This document shows positions 46,529 to 55,931 of a DNA stretch of 64,000 nucleotides, piece after piece. The position numbers and the translations under genes are program-made. How positions within the stretch are numbered: position 1 is the stretch's first letter; the number at the start of each line of letters is the position of its first letter. Source of the DNA: Thalassotalea sp. G2M2-11 (GTDB taxonomy: Bacteria > Pseudomonadota > Gammaproteobacteria > Enterobacterales > Alteromonadaceae); contig NZ_JADNYL010000003.1 in NCBI RefSeq assembly GCF_017168195.1, positions 248,001 to 312,000 of the forward strand, written 5' to 3'. The notes beneath the pieces were generated by a model that was not told where the DNA came from, did no database searches, and saw only the letters and a program-made list of their open reading frames with translations.

Positions 46529-48190
46529 ATGACTGAAAATTTTGCACAACTTTTTGAAGAAAGTTTAAAAGAAATCGAAACACGTCCTGGTTCAATTATC
46601 AAAGGAACCGTGGTAGCCATCAACAAAGACAACGTTTTAGTTGACGCCGGCTTAAAATCTGAATCTGTTATCTCAATTGACCAATTTAAAAACTCTGCTG
46701 GTGAAGTAGAAATTGAAGTTGGTGCAGAAGTTGATGTTGCATTAGACGCTACTGACGATGGTTTCGGTGAAACAATACTTTCTCGTGAAAAAGCAAAACG
46801 TCATGAAGCATGGCAAGTACTTGAAAAAGCGTACGAAGAAAAAGAAACTGTTATCGGTGTTATCAACGGTAAAGTTAAAGGTGGTTTCACGGTTGAAGTT
46901 AGCAACATTCGTGCTTTCTTACCAGGTTCATTAGTTGATGTACGTCCAGTACGTGACACAGCTCACCTTGAAGGCAAAGATTTAGAATTCAAAGTTATTA
47001 AGCTTGACCAAAAGCGTAATAACGTAGTTGTTTCTCGTCGTGCTGTTATCGAATCTGAAAGCAGCGTAGAACGCGATGCATTATTAGAATCGTTAGCTGA
47101 AGGTATCGAAGTTAAAGGTATCGTTAAGAACTTAACTGATTACGGTGCATTCGTAGACTTAGGCGGTATCGACGGTTTATTACATATCACAGATATGGCA
47201 TGGAAACGTGTTAAACATCCAAGTGAAATTGTAAACGTTGGTGACGAGATCCAAGTTAAAGTATTGAAGTTCGACCGTGAGCGTACTCGTGTATCTCTAG
47301 GTATGAAGCAGTTAGGCGAAGATCCATGGGTAGCTATTGCTAAGCGTTACCCTGAAGGTGCTAAACTTTCTGGTCGTGTAACTAACTTAACTGATTACGG
47401 TTGTTTTGTTGAAATCCAAGAAGGCGTTGAAGGTTTAGTTCACGTGTCTGAAATGGATTGGACAAATAAAAACATTCACCCATCTAAAGTGGTTAACTTA
47501 GGTGACACTGTTGAAGTGATGGTATTAGAAATCGATGAAGAACGTCGTCGTATTTCTCTTGGTCTTAAGCAATGTATCCCGAACCCTTGGGAAGAATTTG
47601 CTAAGAACTTCAGCAAAGGTGATAAAGTTAGCGGTAAGATCAAGTCAATCACTGACTTTGGTATCTTCATTGGTCTTGACGGTGGTATCGACGGTCTTGT
47701 TCACTTATCTGACATTTCATGGGCTGGCGGCGAAGAAGCTGTTCGTGAATACAAGAAAGGTGATGAAATCTCAGCTGTGGTATTACAAGTTGACCCAGAG
47801 CGTGAGCGTATCTCTTTAGGTGTTAAGCAAACTGAAGATGATCCATTTAATCAATACCTTGCAGATAACAAAAAAGGTGCTATTGTTACAGGTAAGGCAA
47901 TTGAAGTAGACGCTAAAGGTGCTAAGATTGAATTAGCAGAAGGTGTTGAAGGTTACTTGCGTGTATCTGACATCTCTCGTGATCGCATTGAAGATGCTTC
48001 AACAGAATTATCTGTTGGTGATGATGTAGAAGCTAAGTTTATGGGTGTTGATCGTAAGAACCGCACTATTAGCTTATCAATCAAAGCGAAAGATCAAGCT
48101 GACGAACGTGAAGCAATGGATAGCTTAAACCAAAGTGAAGATACTGGTTTAAGTGCTATGGCAGCAGCGTTTAAAAACGCTAAAAACTAA
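46529..48190 (+). CDS. rpsA: 30S ribosomal protein S1
   Basis: A 553-residue protein with six S1 (OB-fold) domains, the usual gammaproteobacterial architecture. Domains 1-2 bind the ribosome; domains 3-6 bind mRNA, as in the repeated pattern [21 protein letters not shown] and its later variants. It unfolds mRNA leaders for initiation. Codon use in this gene is noticeably more uniform (GGT, CGT, AAC preference) than in neighbours, as expected for high expression. The 117-bp leader upstream lacks a strong Shine-Dalgarno sequence, consistent with S1-dependent autogenous control as in E. coli. Confidence 0.97.
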   Translation: MTENFAQLFEESLKEIETRPGSIIKGTVVAINKDNVLVDAGLKSESVISIDQFKNSAGEVEIEVGAEVDVALDATDDGFGETILSREKAKRHEAWQVLEKAYEEKETVIGVINGKVKGGFTVEVSNIRAFLPGSLVDVRPVRDTAHLEGKDLEFKVIKLDQKRNNVVVSRRAVIESESSVERDALLESLAEGIEVKGIVKNLTDYGAFVDLGGIDGLLHITDMAWKRVKHPSEIVNVGDEIQVKVLKFDRERTRVSLGMKQLGEDPWVAIAKRYPEGAKLSGRVTNLTDYGCFVEIQEGVEGLVHVSEMDWTNKNIHPSKVVNLGDTVEVMVLEIDEERRRISLGLKQCIPNPWEEFAKNFSKGDKVSGKIKSITDFGIFIGLDGGIDGLVHLSDISWAGGEEAVREYKKGDEISAVVLQVDPERERISLGVKQTEDDPFNQYLADNKKGAIVTGKAIEVDAKGAKIELAEGVEGYLRVSDISRDRIEDASTELSVGDDVEAKFMGVDRKNRTISLSIKAKDQADEREAMDSLNQSEDTGLSAMAAAFKNAKN

Positions 48191-48205
48191 TTTTAGCCGG
48201 GATGA

Positions 48206-48233
48206 GGAGAAAGCTAAATGATTAGTTTTCTCC
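48206..48233 (+). terminator. Hairpin after rpsA (weak terminator or mRNA-stabilising structure)
   Basis: Inverted repeat GGAGAAAGCTAA / TTAGTTTTCTCC (48206-48217 with 48222-48233), one mismatch, loop of four. It is followed by TTGTAATG rather than a T run. It could reduce read-through into ihfB. Confidence 0.45.
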
Positions 48234-48282
48234 TTGTAATGAAAACCATTGGCGTGATGCTAAATGAACACTGGAGGGTCTA

Positions 48283-48570
48283 ATGACCAAATCAGAACTC
48301 ATTGAAAGACTAGCAGACAAATTAAGTCATTTATCTGCAAAAGAAGTAGAACAGGCTATTAAAGAAATTCTAGAAATGATGGCGCAAACCTTGTCTAAAG
48401 GTGAGCGTATTGAAATTAGAGGCTTTGGTAGTTTCTCTTTGCATTATCGCGCTCCACGCGTTGGTAGGAACCCAAAAACTGGTGAGTCAGTAGAACTTGC
48501 TGGTAAGTATGTTCCTCATTTTAAACCGGGTAAAGAATTACGTGAACGGGTTAACCTTTCATTAGCGTAA
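48283..48570 (+). CDS. ihfB: Integration host factor beta subunit
   Basis: A 95-residue HU/IHF-family DNA-bending protein. [30 protein letters not shown] is the family's DNA-contact arm and C-terminus in IHF-beta form (split here: GRNPKTGE, then [13 protein letters not shown]). The start ATG follows GGAGGGTC, a strong binding site. Its position after rpsA is conserved. Confidence 0.96.
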   Translation: MTKSELIERLADKLSHLSAKEVEQAIKEILEMMAQTLSKGERIEIRGFGSFSLHYRAPRVGRNPKTGESVELAGKYVPHFKPGKELRERVNLSLA

Positions 48571-48585
48571 ATTAGTATTTATACT

Positions 48586-48619
48586 AAAAACGGCATGCAT
48601 GGGCATGCCGTTTTTTTTT
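48586..48619 (+). terminator. Rho-independent terminator of ihfB
   Basis: Stem CGGCATGC / GCATGCCG (48591-48598 with 48603-48610), extended by A-T pairs, followed by nine Ts. It ends 27 bp before the lapA start. Confidence 0.9.
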
Positions 48620-48646
48620 GATAAAGGTTTAACGAAAAGGTTTATT

Positions 48647-48883
48647 GTGCGAATTTACATAACAATTATATTAATGTTACTGCTTTTAATGGTTGCTTTT
48701 ATTTTCGGCAGTCAGAATGACCAGATGATCACTTTAAATTACCTTATTGCACGCACAGAACTATCGGTAGCTGCCGCAGTGAGTTTATTTACTGTTATTG
48801 GTTTTATACTTGGGTTGCTTTTTGCTGTACTATGGAAACTTGTGAAGGTCTTGAAGTTTAAATCGACGAAAGGCACGGTATAA
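48647..48883 (+). CDS. lapA: Lipopolysaccharide assembly protein A
   Basis: A 78-residue inner-membrane protein with two hydrophobic segments (about 3-22 and 42-62) and the family signature FGSQNDQMITLNYLIA between them. It works with LapB in controlling LpxC degradation and lipopolysaccharide synthesis. The start is taken as GTG at 48647, preceded by GAAAAGG at a spacing of six; an ATG at 48599 in the same frame lies inside the ihfB terminator hairpin and would add 16 residues foreign to the family. Confidence 0.88.
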   Translation: MRIYITIILMLLLLMVAFIFGSQNDQMITLNYLIARTELSVAAAVSLFTVIGFILGLLFAVLWKLVKVLKFKSTKGTV

Positions 48884-48903
48884 AATAGGTTGATAGCAAA
48901 TCA

Positions 48904-50067
48904 ATGTTAGAACTTTTATTTCTTCTATTGCCTGTCGCAATGGCATATGGCTGGTTTATGGGGCGTAATAGCGTCAAGCAGCGAGATCATAGTGCAAAGC
49001 AGGACTTATCAATAAAGTATTCAACGGGTATTAATTATTTGTTGTCTAACCAACAGGATAAAGCCATTGAATATCTGCTAGAAACGTTAACGGTAGAAGA
49101 TGATACTGTTGAAGCGCATTTTGCTATGGCTAACTTGTTTCGCAAGCGAGGGGAGCTGGATCGCGCCTTAAGAGTACATGAGCATCTTGTTAGGCAAAAA
49201 CATTTACCAACGAAGGCCAAGCAACAAGCAGCGTTTGAATTGGGCAAAGATTTTTTAACGGCAGGGTTATATGATCGTGCCGAATCTATGTTTCATAACT
49301 TATTAAAGTCTAAAGTATTTTCTCAGCGTTCACTCACCTATTTACTACAAATATACCAATCGACCAAAGATTGGCACCATGGCATAGAATTAAAAAAAGC
49401 GATCTTTAAATCTCAAGATAAAAAGTTATTACATACGTTAGCAAACTTTTATTGTGAGTTAGCGACAGATGCTTTAGCTAAAGATCAATTTATTGAAGTA
49501 CTCGAATTGCTTGAAAACGCATTAAAATGTGATCCGAATTCATGCCGAGCTAATTGGTTAATGGCTAAAGTGTATGAAGACCATCAGCAGTATAACGAGG
49601 CGTGTCAATGCTATCGAGCAATTTATAGTCAAGATAGTGAGTTTTTCCCAGATGTTATCGAGCAAATGGCTCATTGTTATCATCAGTTAGATGCTGATGA
49701 TGAGTTTTATCAATTTATTAAGAAAGTGTACGATGAAACTGGTGCAAGTAGTGCATTAATTAAGTATCTCTCTTGTGTAGATGAAAAACATGGTTACGTA
49801 AAAGCACAAGAGTTTATGCTGTCGGCGTTAAAAAGGCGACCCACTATCCGCGGCTTTAAGCATTTTATTAAAATGCAAATGAACGAACCAGAGCAAGACA
49901 GTGAAAACTTAGCCATGATAAAGGAGTTAGTGTCTGCTTATTTGAATGTTAAGCAACGCTATAATTGTCGTAATTGTGGTTTTAACAGTAGTACTCATTA
50001 TTGGTCTTGCCCGTCTTGTCACGATTGGGAAACATTGAAGCCTGTGCGTGGCCTAGAAGGTGAGTAA
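48904..50067 (+). CDS. lapB: Lipopolysaccharide assembly protein B (YciM)
   Basis: A 387-residue protein with one N-terminal membrane anchor (about 2-18, MLELLFLLLPVAMAYGWFMG), a series of TPR repeats (about 35-340) and a C-terminal rubredoxin-like metal domain (YNCRNCGFN...WSCPSCHDWET). In E. coli it recruits FtsH to LpxC and thereby limits lipid A synthesis. All four metal cysteines are present. It follows lapA by 20 bp. Confidence 0.95.
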   Translation: MLELLFLLLPVAMAYGWFMGRNSVKQRDHSAKQDLSIKYSTGINYLLSNQQDKAIEYLLETLTVEDDTVEAHFAMANLFRKRGELDRALRVHEHLVRQKHLPTKAKQQAAFELGKDFLTAGLYDRAESMFHNLLKSKVFSQRSLTYLLQIYQSTKDWHHGIELKKAIFKSQDKKLLHTLANFYCELATDALAKDQFIEVLELLENALKCDPNSCRANWLMAKVYEDHQQYNEACQCYRAIYSQDSEFFPDVIEQMAHCYHQLDADDEFYQFIKKVYDETGASSALIKYLSCVDEKHGYVKAQEFMLSALKRRPTIRGFKHFIKMQMNEPEQDSENLAMIKELVSAYLNVKQRYNCRNCGFNSSTHYWSCPSCHDWETLKPVRGLEGE

Positions 50068-50235
50068 CCTTGTCTTTTTTGCCAGTTAATCCAATCTCTT
50101 TGTCAAAGATACACATTTATACTTATAAACTCCGTTTCTTTTCCTCGATATTGAATTAACTGTCTTCAAATACAAAGATTACTTGTATAATGGCTATTAT
50201 TGAGATTTTAAAAAGAAGATAATTAAGGAATAGAA

Positions 50236-50940
50236 ATGAGCGATCCAAAAGTAGTAGTGGCACTAGATTTTGATAATCAAGCGGATGCGCTAGCTTTTGT
50301 GGATAAAATTAAGCCAAGTGATTGTCGCTTGAAAGTCGGTAAAGAGATGTTTACTTATTTTGGCCCTGAATTTGTCAAAGCATTAGTGAATCGTGGTTTT
50401 GATGTGTTTTTAGATCTCAAATTTCATGATATTCCCAATACGGTTGCTAAAGCCGTGTCTGCTGCGGCTGAACTTGGTGTGTGGATGGTTAATGTGCATG
50501 CGTCAGGCGGCGTTAAAATGATGGAAAAAGCGAAGCAAGCACTCTTACCTTATGGCGATAAAGCGCCTTTGTTAATTGCCGTAACAGTGTTAACCAGTAT
50601 GGGTGAAGAAGACTTGGCAGGTTTAGGAATTACTAAATCACCAGCTGAGCAGGTCAAGCATTTAGCTCAGTTAACGCAACAAGCAGGGTTAGACGGTGTG
50701 GTATGCTCTGCACACGAGGCTGAATCATTAAAAACGCTATTAGGTCAATCGTTTAAGTTAGTGACTCCGGGGATTCGTCCTGCAGGTTCAAGTTCAGACG
50801 ATCAAAAACGCATTATGACGCCTGAGCAAGCGGTATCGGTGGGGGTTGATTACCTTGTTATTGGCCGACCTATTACCAAAGCACAAGACCCACATGCGGT
50901 TTTACAGCAAATTAATACTTCGATTGGTTCAATTGCCTAG
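50236..50940 (+). CDS. pyrF: Orotidine 5'-phosphate decarboxylase
   Basis: A 234-residue TIM-barrel enzyme that converts OMP to UMP in the last step of pyrimidine synthesis. The catalytic [10 protein letters not shown] motif (Lys-Asp-X-Lys-X-X-Asp network) is intact, as are the VVALDFDNQ start and the TPGIRP phosphate site. A likely -10 (TATAAT, 50186-50191) lies 45 bp upstream of the ATG; the -35 is poor. A bidirectional-looking hairpin follows. Confidence 0.97.
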   Translation: MSDPKVVVALDFDNQADALAFVDKIKPSDCRLKVGKEMFTYFGPEFVKALVNRGFDVFLDLKFHDIPNTVAKAVSAAAELGVWMVNVHASGGVKMMEKAKQALLPYGDKAPLLIAVTVLTSMGEEDLAGLGITKSPAEQVKHLAQLTQQAGLDGVVCSAHEAESLKTLLGQSFKLVTPGIRPAGSSSDDQKRIMTPEQAVSVGVDYLVIGRPITKAQDPHAVLQQINTSIGSIA

Positions 50941-51036
50941 TTAATATAAATAATAGGCTAATGAACTCCCAAGGGCGAGTTGTAAAGGCTTATCTCCTTA
51001 TGTTTTGATTTTGACAAGGCTGTAACCATTCTCTGT

Positions 51037-51066
51037 AATCACCACAACGGTTGTTGTGGTGATTTT
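51037..51066. terminator. Terminator between convergent pyrF and yceF
   Basis: A 12-bp stem AATCACCACAAC / GTTGTGGTGATT (51037-51048 with 51053-51064), loop GGTT, followed by TTGTT on the plus strand. It can serve both genes. Confidence 0.75.
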
Positions 51067-51078
51067 GTTAGCTAATAG

Positions 51079-51678
51079 TTATTTTAATTGATGAGCGAGC
51101 GGGTTGTAGCCATGTTCATTTAATAGCTGAATAAGCTTGATTAATGGTAAGCCGATTAAGGTATTTGGATCATCGCCTTCAAGTTTTTCGAATAAGCAAA
51201 TGCCTAAGCCCTCACTTTTAAAACTACCCGCACAATTTAACGGTAGCTCAGCATCAATGTAGTTAATAATGTCTTGCTCATTTAGCGTTTTAAAATACAC
51301 GTTAAACGGTTCAACCAGGCTTGTGGTTTCACTGGTTTGACTATTAAATACACATAAGCCCGTGTAAAAAGTGACACATTTTCCGCTAAATTTTTTCAGT
51401 TGCTTAATGGCGTTTTCTTTGGTGTGAGGCTTTCCTAATATTTCACCATCGCAAGTTGCTACCTGATCTGAGCCAATGACTAAAGCATTTTGAGTTCCAT
51501 TAGCGGCTACTTGTGCTTTCGATTTTGCTAAACGTTCAACTAATACCTGTGGTGTTTCATCAGGTAACGGTGTTTCATCAATATTAGGCTTGGCACATTC
51601 AAAAGCAATATTAAGCTTTTCAAGTAAACTTTTTCGAAAGGGAGAAGTTGAACCTAAAACGATAGTGGGTGTATTCAT
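51079..51678 (-). CDS. yceF: Maf-like nucleoside triphosphate pyrophosphatase YceF
   Basis: A 199-residue Maf/HAM1-fold protein. It begins [17 protein letters not shown] and contains [24 protein letters not shown] and [12 protein letters not shown], signatures of the YceF subgroup that hydrolyses 7-methyl-GTP. It is divergent from yceD, as in E. coli. Confidence 0.95.
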   Translation of the reverse strand: MNTPTIVLGSTSPFRKSLLEKLNIAFECAKPNIDETPLPDETPQVLVERLAKSKAQVAANGTQNALVIGSDQVATCDGEILGKPHTKENAIKQLKKFSGKCVTFYTGLCVFNSQTSETTSLVEPFNVYFKTLNEQDIINYIDAELPLNCAGSFKSEGLGICLFEKLEGDDPNTLIGLPLIKLIQLLNEHGYNPLAHQLK

Positions 51679-51694
51679 TGTGAGCTAGCCATAC

Positions 51695-51757
51695 AAAAAT
51701 TAAACAGATTTTGCTAATATGAGGGCGTTATTGAAAAATTAAACGGATTTCGCTAAT
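51695..51757. repeat. Pair of 24-bp direct repeats in the yceF-yceD intergenic region
   Basis: AAAAATTAAACAGATTTTGC at 51695 and AAAAATTAAACGGATTTCGC at 51734 start two 24-bp copies that match at 22 positions, 39 bp apart. The second copy ends 6 bp before the yceD -35 element. A regulator-binding role is possible; I know of none. Confidence 0.6.
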
Positions 51758-51763
51758 TTTCTT

Positions 51764-51792
51764 TTGACACTGGGCGCTAACGGCATTATTAT
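51764..51792 (+). promoter_or_regulatory. Strong sigma-70 promoter of yceD-rpmF-plsX
   Basis: Consensus -35 TTGACA (51764-51769), exactly 17 bp, then -10 TATTAT (51787-51792). A transcript would start about 51798-51802, at or within four bases of the yceD ATG. Confidence 0.8.
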
Positions 51793-51801
51793 GCGCGCCT
51801 T

Positions 51802-52314
51802 ATGCAGAATCTTAAGCTTCCGATAACAATCGATCCATACAAAAGTGCTCAACGTAGACTTGAGTGTGAGGGTATATTTGAACTATCGGAAATGAATAGA
51901 TTGCTTGCTGTTTGTCAAAACAACAGTGAGCATGTACATGTTAAATTTAATTTTGATGTGGATGAGCTTGGCTTGGTAGTAATATCAGGTAAAGGATCGG
52001 CATCGGTAAGTTTAACGTGTCAGCGGTGTACTGATACTTTTGATTATGAACTGGCGTTAGATTTTACATTTAGCCCGGTGAAAAATGCAGAAGCTGCTGA
52101 AAGCTTGCCATCATATTATGATGCAATTGAATTAGATGAAAATGGTGAAGTTAACTTGCGAGAGTTAGTGGAAGATGAGTTAATGCTTGCGATTCCATTA
52201 ATACCAAGGCATGACCTGAAAGACTGCCAGTCTCCGGCTGATAGTGTTTGGGGGGAATTACCTGAAGAGCATGATAAGCCGAATCCATTTGACGTATTAA
52301 AAAAACTTAAGTAA
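51802..52314 (+). CDS. yceD: Large ribosomal RNA subunit accumulation protein YceD (DUF177)
   Basis: A 170-residue DUF177 protein needed for normal 23S rRNA levels in E. coli. It begins MQNLKLPITIDPYKSAQRRL, which fits the family start, so the ATG is secure. The central CQRC motif and the C-terminus (GELPEEHDKPNPFDVLKKLK) are also typical. The promoter lies so close that the mRNA should be leaderless or nearly so. rpmF and plsX follow in the same direction. Confidence 0.95.
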   Translation: MQNLKLPITIDPYKSAQRRLECEGIFELSEMNRLLAVCQNNSEHVHVKFNFDVDELGLVVISGKGSASVSLTCQRCTDTFDYELALDFTFSPVKNAEAAESLPSYYDAIELDENGEVNLRELVEDELMLAIPLIPRHDLKDCQSPADSVWGELPEEHDKPNPFDVLKKLK

Positions 52315-52350
52315 CACTAATTGTTACCAATCGATTTTAGGAGTTAGGAA

Positions 52351-52521
52351 ATGGCAGTTCAAAAGAGCAAAAAGTCTCGTTCAAGACGTGGCATGCGCCG
52401 TTCACATGATGCATTAACAGCTGAAAATTTATCAGTAGATTCAGTATCGGGTGAAACACACCGTCGTCACCACGTAACAGCTGACGGCTTTTACAAAGGT
52501 GTTAAAGTAATCGCTAAATAA
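52351..52521 (+). CDS. rpmF: 50S ribosomal protein L32
   Basis: A 56-residue ribosomal protein: [20 protein letters not shown] at the start, then a [15 protein letters not shown] segment and the end KVIAK. It lacks the zinc-binding cysteines of the C+ form of L32, as in most gammaproteobacteria. AGGAGTTAGGAA precedes the ATG. Its place between yceD and plsX is conserved. Confidence 0.97.
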   Translation: MAVQKSKKSRSRRGMRRSHDALTAENLSVDSVSGETHRRHHVTADGFYKGVKVIAK

Positions 52522-52543
52522 GCTTTTACTTGGTAGCAATACT

Positions 52544-53575
52544 TTGAATAATCTAACCATAGCGTTAGATGTTATGGGGGGCGATAAAGGCCCCCTTGTA
52601 ACGATCCCTGCTGCAATTCAAGCAGTTCAACAATCAGCACAATTGTATTTGATGCTTTGTGGTGACGAAGAAGTTATTCGCAGTACTCTGGCAAAACATC
52701 ATTGCCATACTCATCCTCAATTATCTATTGTTCACGCGAACGAAACCGTGGCAATGGATGAATCACCGACGTTTGCCCTGAGAAATAAAAAACAATCATC
52801 GATGCGAAAAGCATTAGATTTAGTGCATGAAGGTCAAGCACAAGCGTGTGTGAGTGCGGGCAATACCGGTGCACTATTTGCGATGGCACATTTTGCGTTA
52901 AAAACGCTACCTTGCGTTGAACGTCCTGCATTAATATCCTCGCTACCGACCCATTCAGTTAATCAGCATGTTTTTATGTTAGATTTAGGTGCTAATGTCT
53001 TTTGTGATTCCAATATTTTATACCAATTTGGCGTGATGGGCTCTGTGATGGCAGAGCAGGTTGATGGAATTAGCACACCAAGAGTGGCACTGCTTAATAT
53101 GGGTGAAGAGGACATTAAAGGCAGTGATCATATCAAGATGGCAGCGACAAAATTAAAAGGTAATCCTGCGATAAATTATGTTGGTTTTGTTGAGGGTAAT
53201 GATATTTTCAACAATAAAGCGGACGTAATTGTTTGTGATGGCTTTGTCGGCAATGTTGCATTAAAAACCTGTGAGGGTGTGGCAAGACTCGTTTATCAGA
53301 AGCTTAAACAGGTGTTATCACAACACTTATTTGCGCGTTTGATGGGAAAAATATTGGCGCCATCATTAAAAAAACTGTTTAAATCCTTGAACCCCGACCA
53401 GTATAACGGTGCAAGTTTGATAGGATTGCGCGGAATTGTGATAAAAAGTCATGGTAATGCGAGTGTCAGTGCTTTTTATGCTTCTATCTTAGAAGCTGTT
53501 AAAGAAGTTGAGCGGCAGGTACCAGAAAAAATTAAAATAACGCTTGAGCAAGGGTTGAAAGAGCCTCTCGATTAA
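52544..53575 (+). CDS. plsX: Phosphate acyltransferase PlsX
   Basis: A 343-residue enzyme that makes acyl phosphate from acyl-ACP for phospholipid synthesis. It begins [14 protein letters not shown], and [10 protein letters not shown] and [13 protein letters not shown] are family motifs. The start is TTG at 52544, four codons before the conserved ALDVMGGD; no ATG is available nearby. It lies 22 bp after rpmF. The usual next gene, fabH, is missing. Confidence 0.95.
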   Translation: MNNLTIALDVMGGDKGPLVTIPAAIQAVQQSAQLYLMLCGDEEVIRSTLAKHHCHTHPQLSIVHANETVAMDESPTFALRNKKQSSMRKALDLVHEGQAQACVSAGNTGALFAMAHFALKTLPCVERPALISSLPTHSVNQHVFMLDLGANVFCDSNILYQFGVMGSVMAEQVDGISTPRVALLNMGEEDIKGSDHIKMAATKLKGNPAINYVGFVEGNDIFNNKADVIVCDGFVGNVALKTCEGVARLVYQKLKQVLSQHLFARLMGKILAPSLKKLFKSLNPDQYNGASLIGLRGIVIKSHGNASVSAFYASILEAVKEVERQVPEKIKITLEQGLKEPLD

Positions 53576-53677
53576 TTTGCTCTATCATGCTGCGTTGTTT
53601 AAGTAAATTAACACTACATAGCTGATATTGTTTAACAATCTATTTGCTGTGTAAAACTCAATAGCTTAGGTAATATA

Positions 53678-54613
53678 ATGCAAAATAAACTCGCTTTTAT
53701 TTTCCCAGGGCAAGGCTCACAAGCCGTCGGTATGCTCAAAGATTTTTCAGATAACGATATTGTACAATCTGCTTTTGCGGAAGCATCTGCTGCGTTAGGT
53801 TACAATTTATGGGAGCTTATCACACAAGGACCAGCTGAACAGCTGAATCAAACTAATTACACTCAGCCTGCGTTATTAACCGCAAGTGTGGCGTTGTGGC
53901 GTTTGTGGGTTGAAGAAACCGGTATTAAGCCCTCAATGATCGCAGGTCATAGTTTAGGTGAATACTCAGCGTTGGTATGTGCGGGAGTGTTATCATTAAC
54001 AGATGGCGTAAAACTTGTTGAAAAACGCGGTGAGTTTATGCAGACTTCTGTGCCTGAGGGTGTAGGGGCTATGGCAGCGGTGATTGGTTTAGCCGATGAT
54101 AAAATTATTGCTGCTTGTCAACAAGCGCAGCAGGATCAAGTTGTCTCTGCGGTTAACTTCAACTCTCCAGGTCAGGTAGTTATTGCTGGCAATAAAGAAG
54201 CTGTTGACCGTGCTGGTGAGTTTTGTAAAGAAGCTGGAGCAAAGCGTGTTTTACCTTTACCAGTTAGCGTACCATCACATTGTGCGTTAATGAAAGACGC
54301 CGCTGATAAACTAGCTACGCAATTTAATGACGTGAGCTTTGCTCAGCCTGAACTTCCTGTGATCAATAATGTTGATGTTGCCGATGAGCAAGAAATTGAT
54401 GCGATTAAAGAGGCATTAGTACGACAACTTTACAGCCCAGTAAGATGGACAGAAACGGTTGAAAAGCTTGCGCAAGCTGGTATTGATACAGTGCTCGAAT
54501 TAGGGCCCGGTAAAGTATTGCAAGGTTTAATTAAACGAATTGATAAATCAATCTCATGTGTTTCAGTTAATGATCAAGCATCATTAACGAAAGCAAAAGA
54601 AATTATACAATAG
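53678..54613 (+). CDS. fabD: Malonyl-CoA:ACP transacylase
   Basis: A 311-residue acyltransferase that loads malonate on acyl carrier protein. FPGQGSQAVGML marks the N-terminus; the nucleophile Ser is in AGHSLGEYSA and the His in VPSHCALM. It follows plsX after 102 bp and precedes fabG by 8 bp. Confidence 0.97.
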   Translation: MQNKLAFIFPGQGSQAVGMLKDFSDNDIVQSAFAEASAALGYNLWELITQGPAEQLNQTNYTQPALLTASVALWRLWVEETGIKPSMIAGHSLGEYSALVCAGVLSLTDGVKLVEKRGEFMQTSVPEGVGAMAAVIGLADDKIIAACQQAQQDQVVSAVNFNSPGQVVIAGNKEAVDRAGEFCKEAGAKRVLPLPVSVPSHCALMKDAADKLATQFNDVSFAQPELPVINNVDVADEQEIDAIKEALVRQLYSPVRWTETVEKLAQAGIDTVLELGPGKVLQGLIKRIDKSISCVSVNDQASLTKAKEIIQ

Positions 54614-54621
54614 GAATAACT

Positions 54622-55356
54622 ATGTTTACATTAGAAGGACAAGTCGCCTTAGTGACTGGTGCTAGTCGCGGTATTGGTAAAGCAATCGCCGTTCAATTGC
54701 AGTCATTAGGTGCTAAAGTCATTGGCACAGCCACATCAGAACATGGCGCTGAGAAAATCAGTGAATACCTAGGACAAGGTCAAGGCTTAGTGTTAAATGT
54801 AACCAGCGATGAATCCATTGCGAGCTTATTTGAAACCATTAAAGCGCAATTTGGTGGTGTAGATATTTTGGTAAATAATGCCGGTATTACTCGTGATAAC
54901 TTATTTATGCGTATGAAAAATGATGAGTGGGACGATATTATCGAAACCAATTTATCTTCAGTGTATAAACTCAGTAAAGCAGTCATACGTTCTATGATGA
55001 AAAAACGTCAAGGTCGTATTATTAATATTGGTTCAGTCGTCGGTACTATGGGTAATGCCGGTCAAGTGAACTATGCGACCGCTAAAGCTGGTTTAATTGG
55101 ATTTACTAAATCTTTAGCACGAGAAGTTGCTTCACGAGGTATTACTGTCAATACAGTCGCACCAGGCTTTATCGATACTGATATGACACAAACGTTAACG
55201 GATGAGCAAAAAGAAGGTATTTTTTCTCAAGTACCTGCGAACCGTTTAGGGAAGCCAGAAGAGATCGCCAATTCAGTTGCCTTTTTAGCTTCTGACTGTG
55301 CGGCATACATTACGGGTGAAACATTACATGTAAATGGTGGTATGTACATGGTTTAA
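54622..55356 (+). CDS. fabG: 3-oxoacyl-ACP reductase FabG
   Basis: A 244-residue short-chain dehydrogenase that reduces 3-oxoacyl-ACP with NADPH. The cofactor loop is TGASRGIGKA; the catalytic Ser-Tyr-Lys lie in INIGSVVG and NYATAKAG; the NNAG motif is present. Length and C-terminus (TLHVNGGMYMV) are standard. Confidence 0.97.
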   Translation: MFTLEGQVALVTGASRGIGKAIAVQLQSLGAKVIGTATSEHGAEKISEYLGQGQGLVLNVTSDESIASLFETIKAQFGGVDILVNNAGITRDNLFMRMKNDEWDDIIETNLSSVYKLSKAVIRSMMKKRQGRIINIGSVVGTMGNAGQVNYATAKAGLIGFTKSLAREVASRGITVNTVAPGFIDTDMTQTLTDEQKEGIFSQVPANRLGKPEEIANSVAFLASDCAAYITGETLHVNGGMYMV

Positions 55357-55421
55357 TTGAGACTTTTATTCAAAAATAGTCTTGAAAAATCATGTTAAGT
55401 AAGCATAATAAATTAACTGTT

Positions 55422-55438
55422 TACAGGTTAGACCAGCA
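55422..55438 (+). promoter_or_regulatory. FadR-like site upstream of acpP (tentative)
   Basis: TACAGGTTAGACCAGCA keeps the core GGT-N2-GACCAG of the FadR operator (for example CTGGTACGACCAG of E. coli fadB and fabB) but the left arm is imperfect. It is centred about 64 bp before the predicted acpP transcription start. Confidence 0.35.
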
Positions 55439-55458
55439 TAAAAAGCAAAATTAGAAGC

Positions 55459-55487
55459 TTGCAAGCTAAGCTGTAGACGAATACACT
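55459..55487 (+). promoter_or_regulatory. Likely acpP promoter
   Basis: TTGCAA (55459-55464), 17 bp, TACACT (55482-55487). It gives a leader of about 38 bases with AAAGGAAAAAA before the acpP ATG. Confidence 0.5.
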
Positions 55488-55531
55488 ACACGCAATTTTG
55501 AAAAATTGTATTTTCTAGTAAAGGAAAAAAA

Positions 55532-55765
55532 ATGAGTACTATCGAAGAACGCGTAAAAAAAATTACTGTTGAGCAATTAGGCGTAAGCGAAGATGAAGTA
55601 AAAAATGAAGCATCTTTTGTTGATGACTTAGGCGCAGATTCTCTAGACACAGTAGAATTAGTAATGGCGTTAGAAGAAGAATTTGATACAGAAATTCCTG
55701 ATGAAGAAGCTGAAAAAATCACTACTGTTCAAGCAGCGATTGATTACGTTACTGCTAACCAGTAA
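55532..55765 (+). CDS. acpP: Acyl carrier protein
   Basis: A 77-residue acidic protein, carrier of growing acyl chains. The phosphopantetheine Ser is in [15 protein letters not shown]. Start, length and sequence ([20 protein letters not shown]) match gammaproteobacterial AcpP. A terminator behind it sets high acpP levels apart from fabF. Confidence 0.98.
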   Translation: MSTIEERVKKITVEQLGVSEDEVKNEASFVDDLGADSLDTVELVMALEEEFDTEIPDEEAEKITTVQAAIDYVTANQ

Positions 55766-55788
55766 TCACAGCATACATTAAGAATTTT

Positions 55789-55820
55789 TCAGGCGGTATA
55801 TTCACCGCCTGATTTGTTTC
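55789..55820 (+). terminator. Terminator after acpP
   Basis: Stem TCAGGCGG / CCGCCTGA (55789-55796 with 55805-55812), followed by TTTGTTTC. It probably reduces transcription into fabF. Confidence 0.75.
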
Positions 55821-55931
55821 TGCTCTTTATAAAATAGCAGTAAACATAACCACTAAATCTCAAATTATATAGCTGCCTTATGTAGGCGTATATAACCTTT
55901 CAAACTTAACTCTACGGAGGCAACTCGAGCA

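Noticed and set aside
53576-53677. Remnant of fabH
   Set aside because: All frames in this gap are short and none resembles a FabH fragment.
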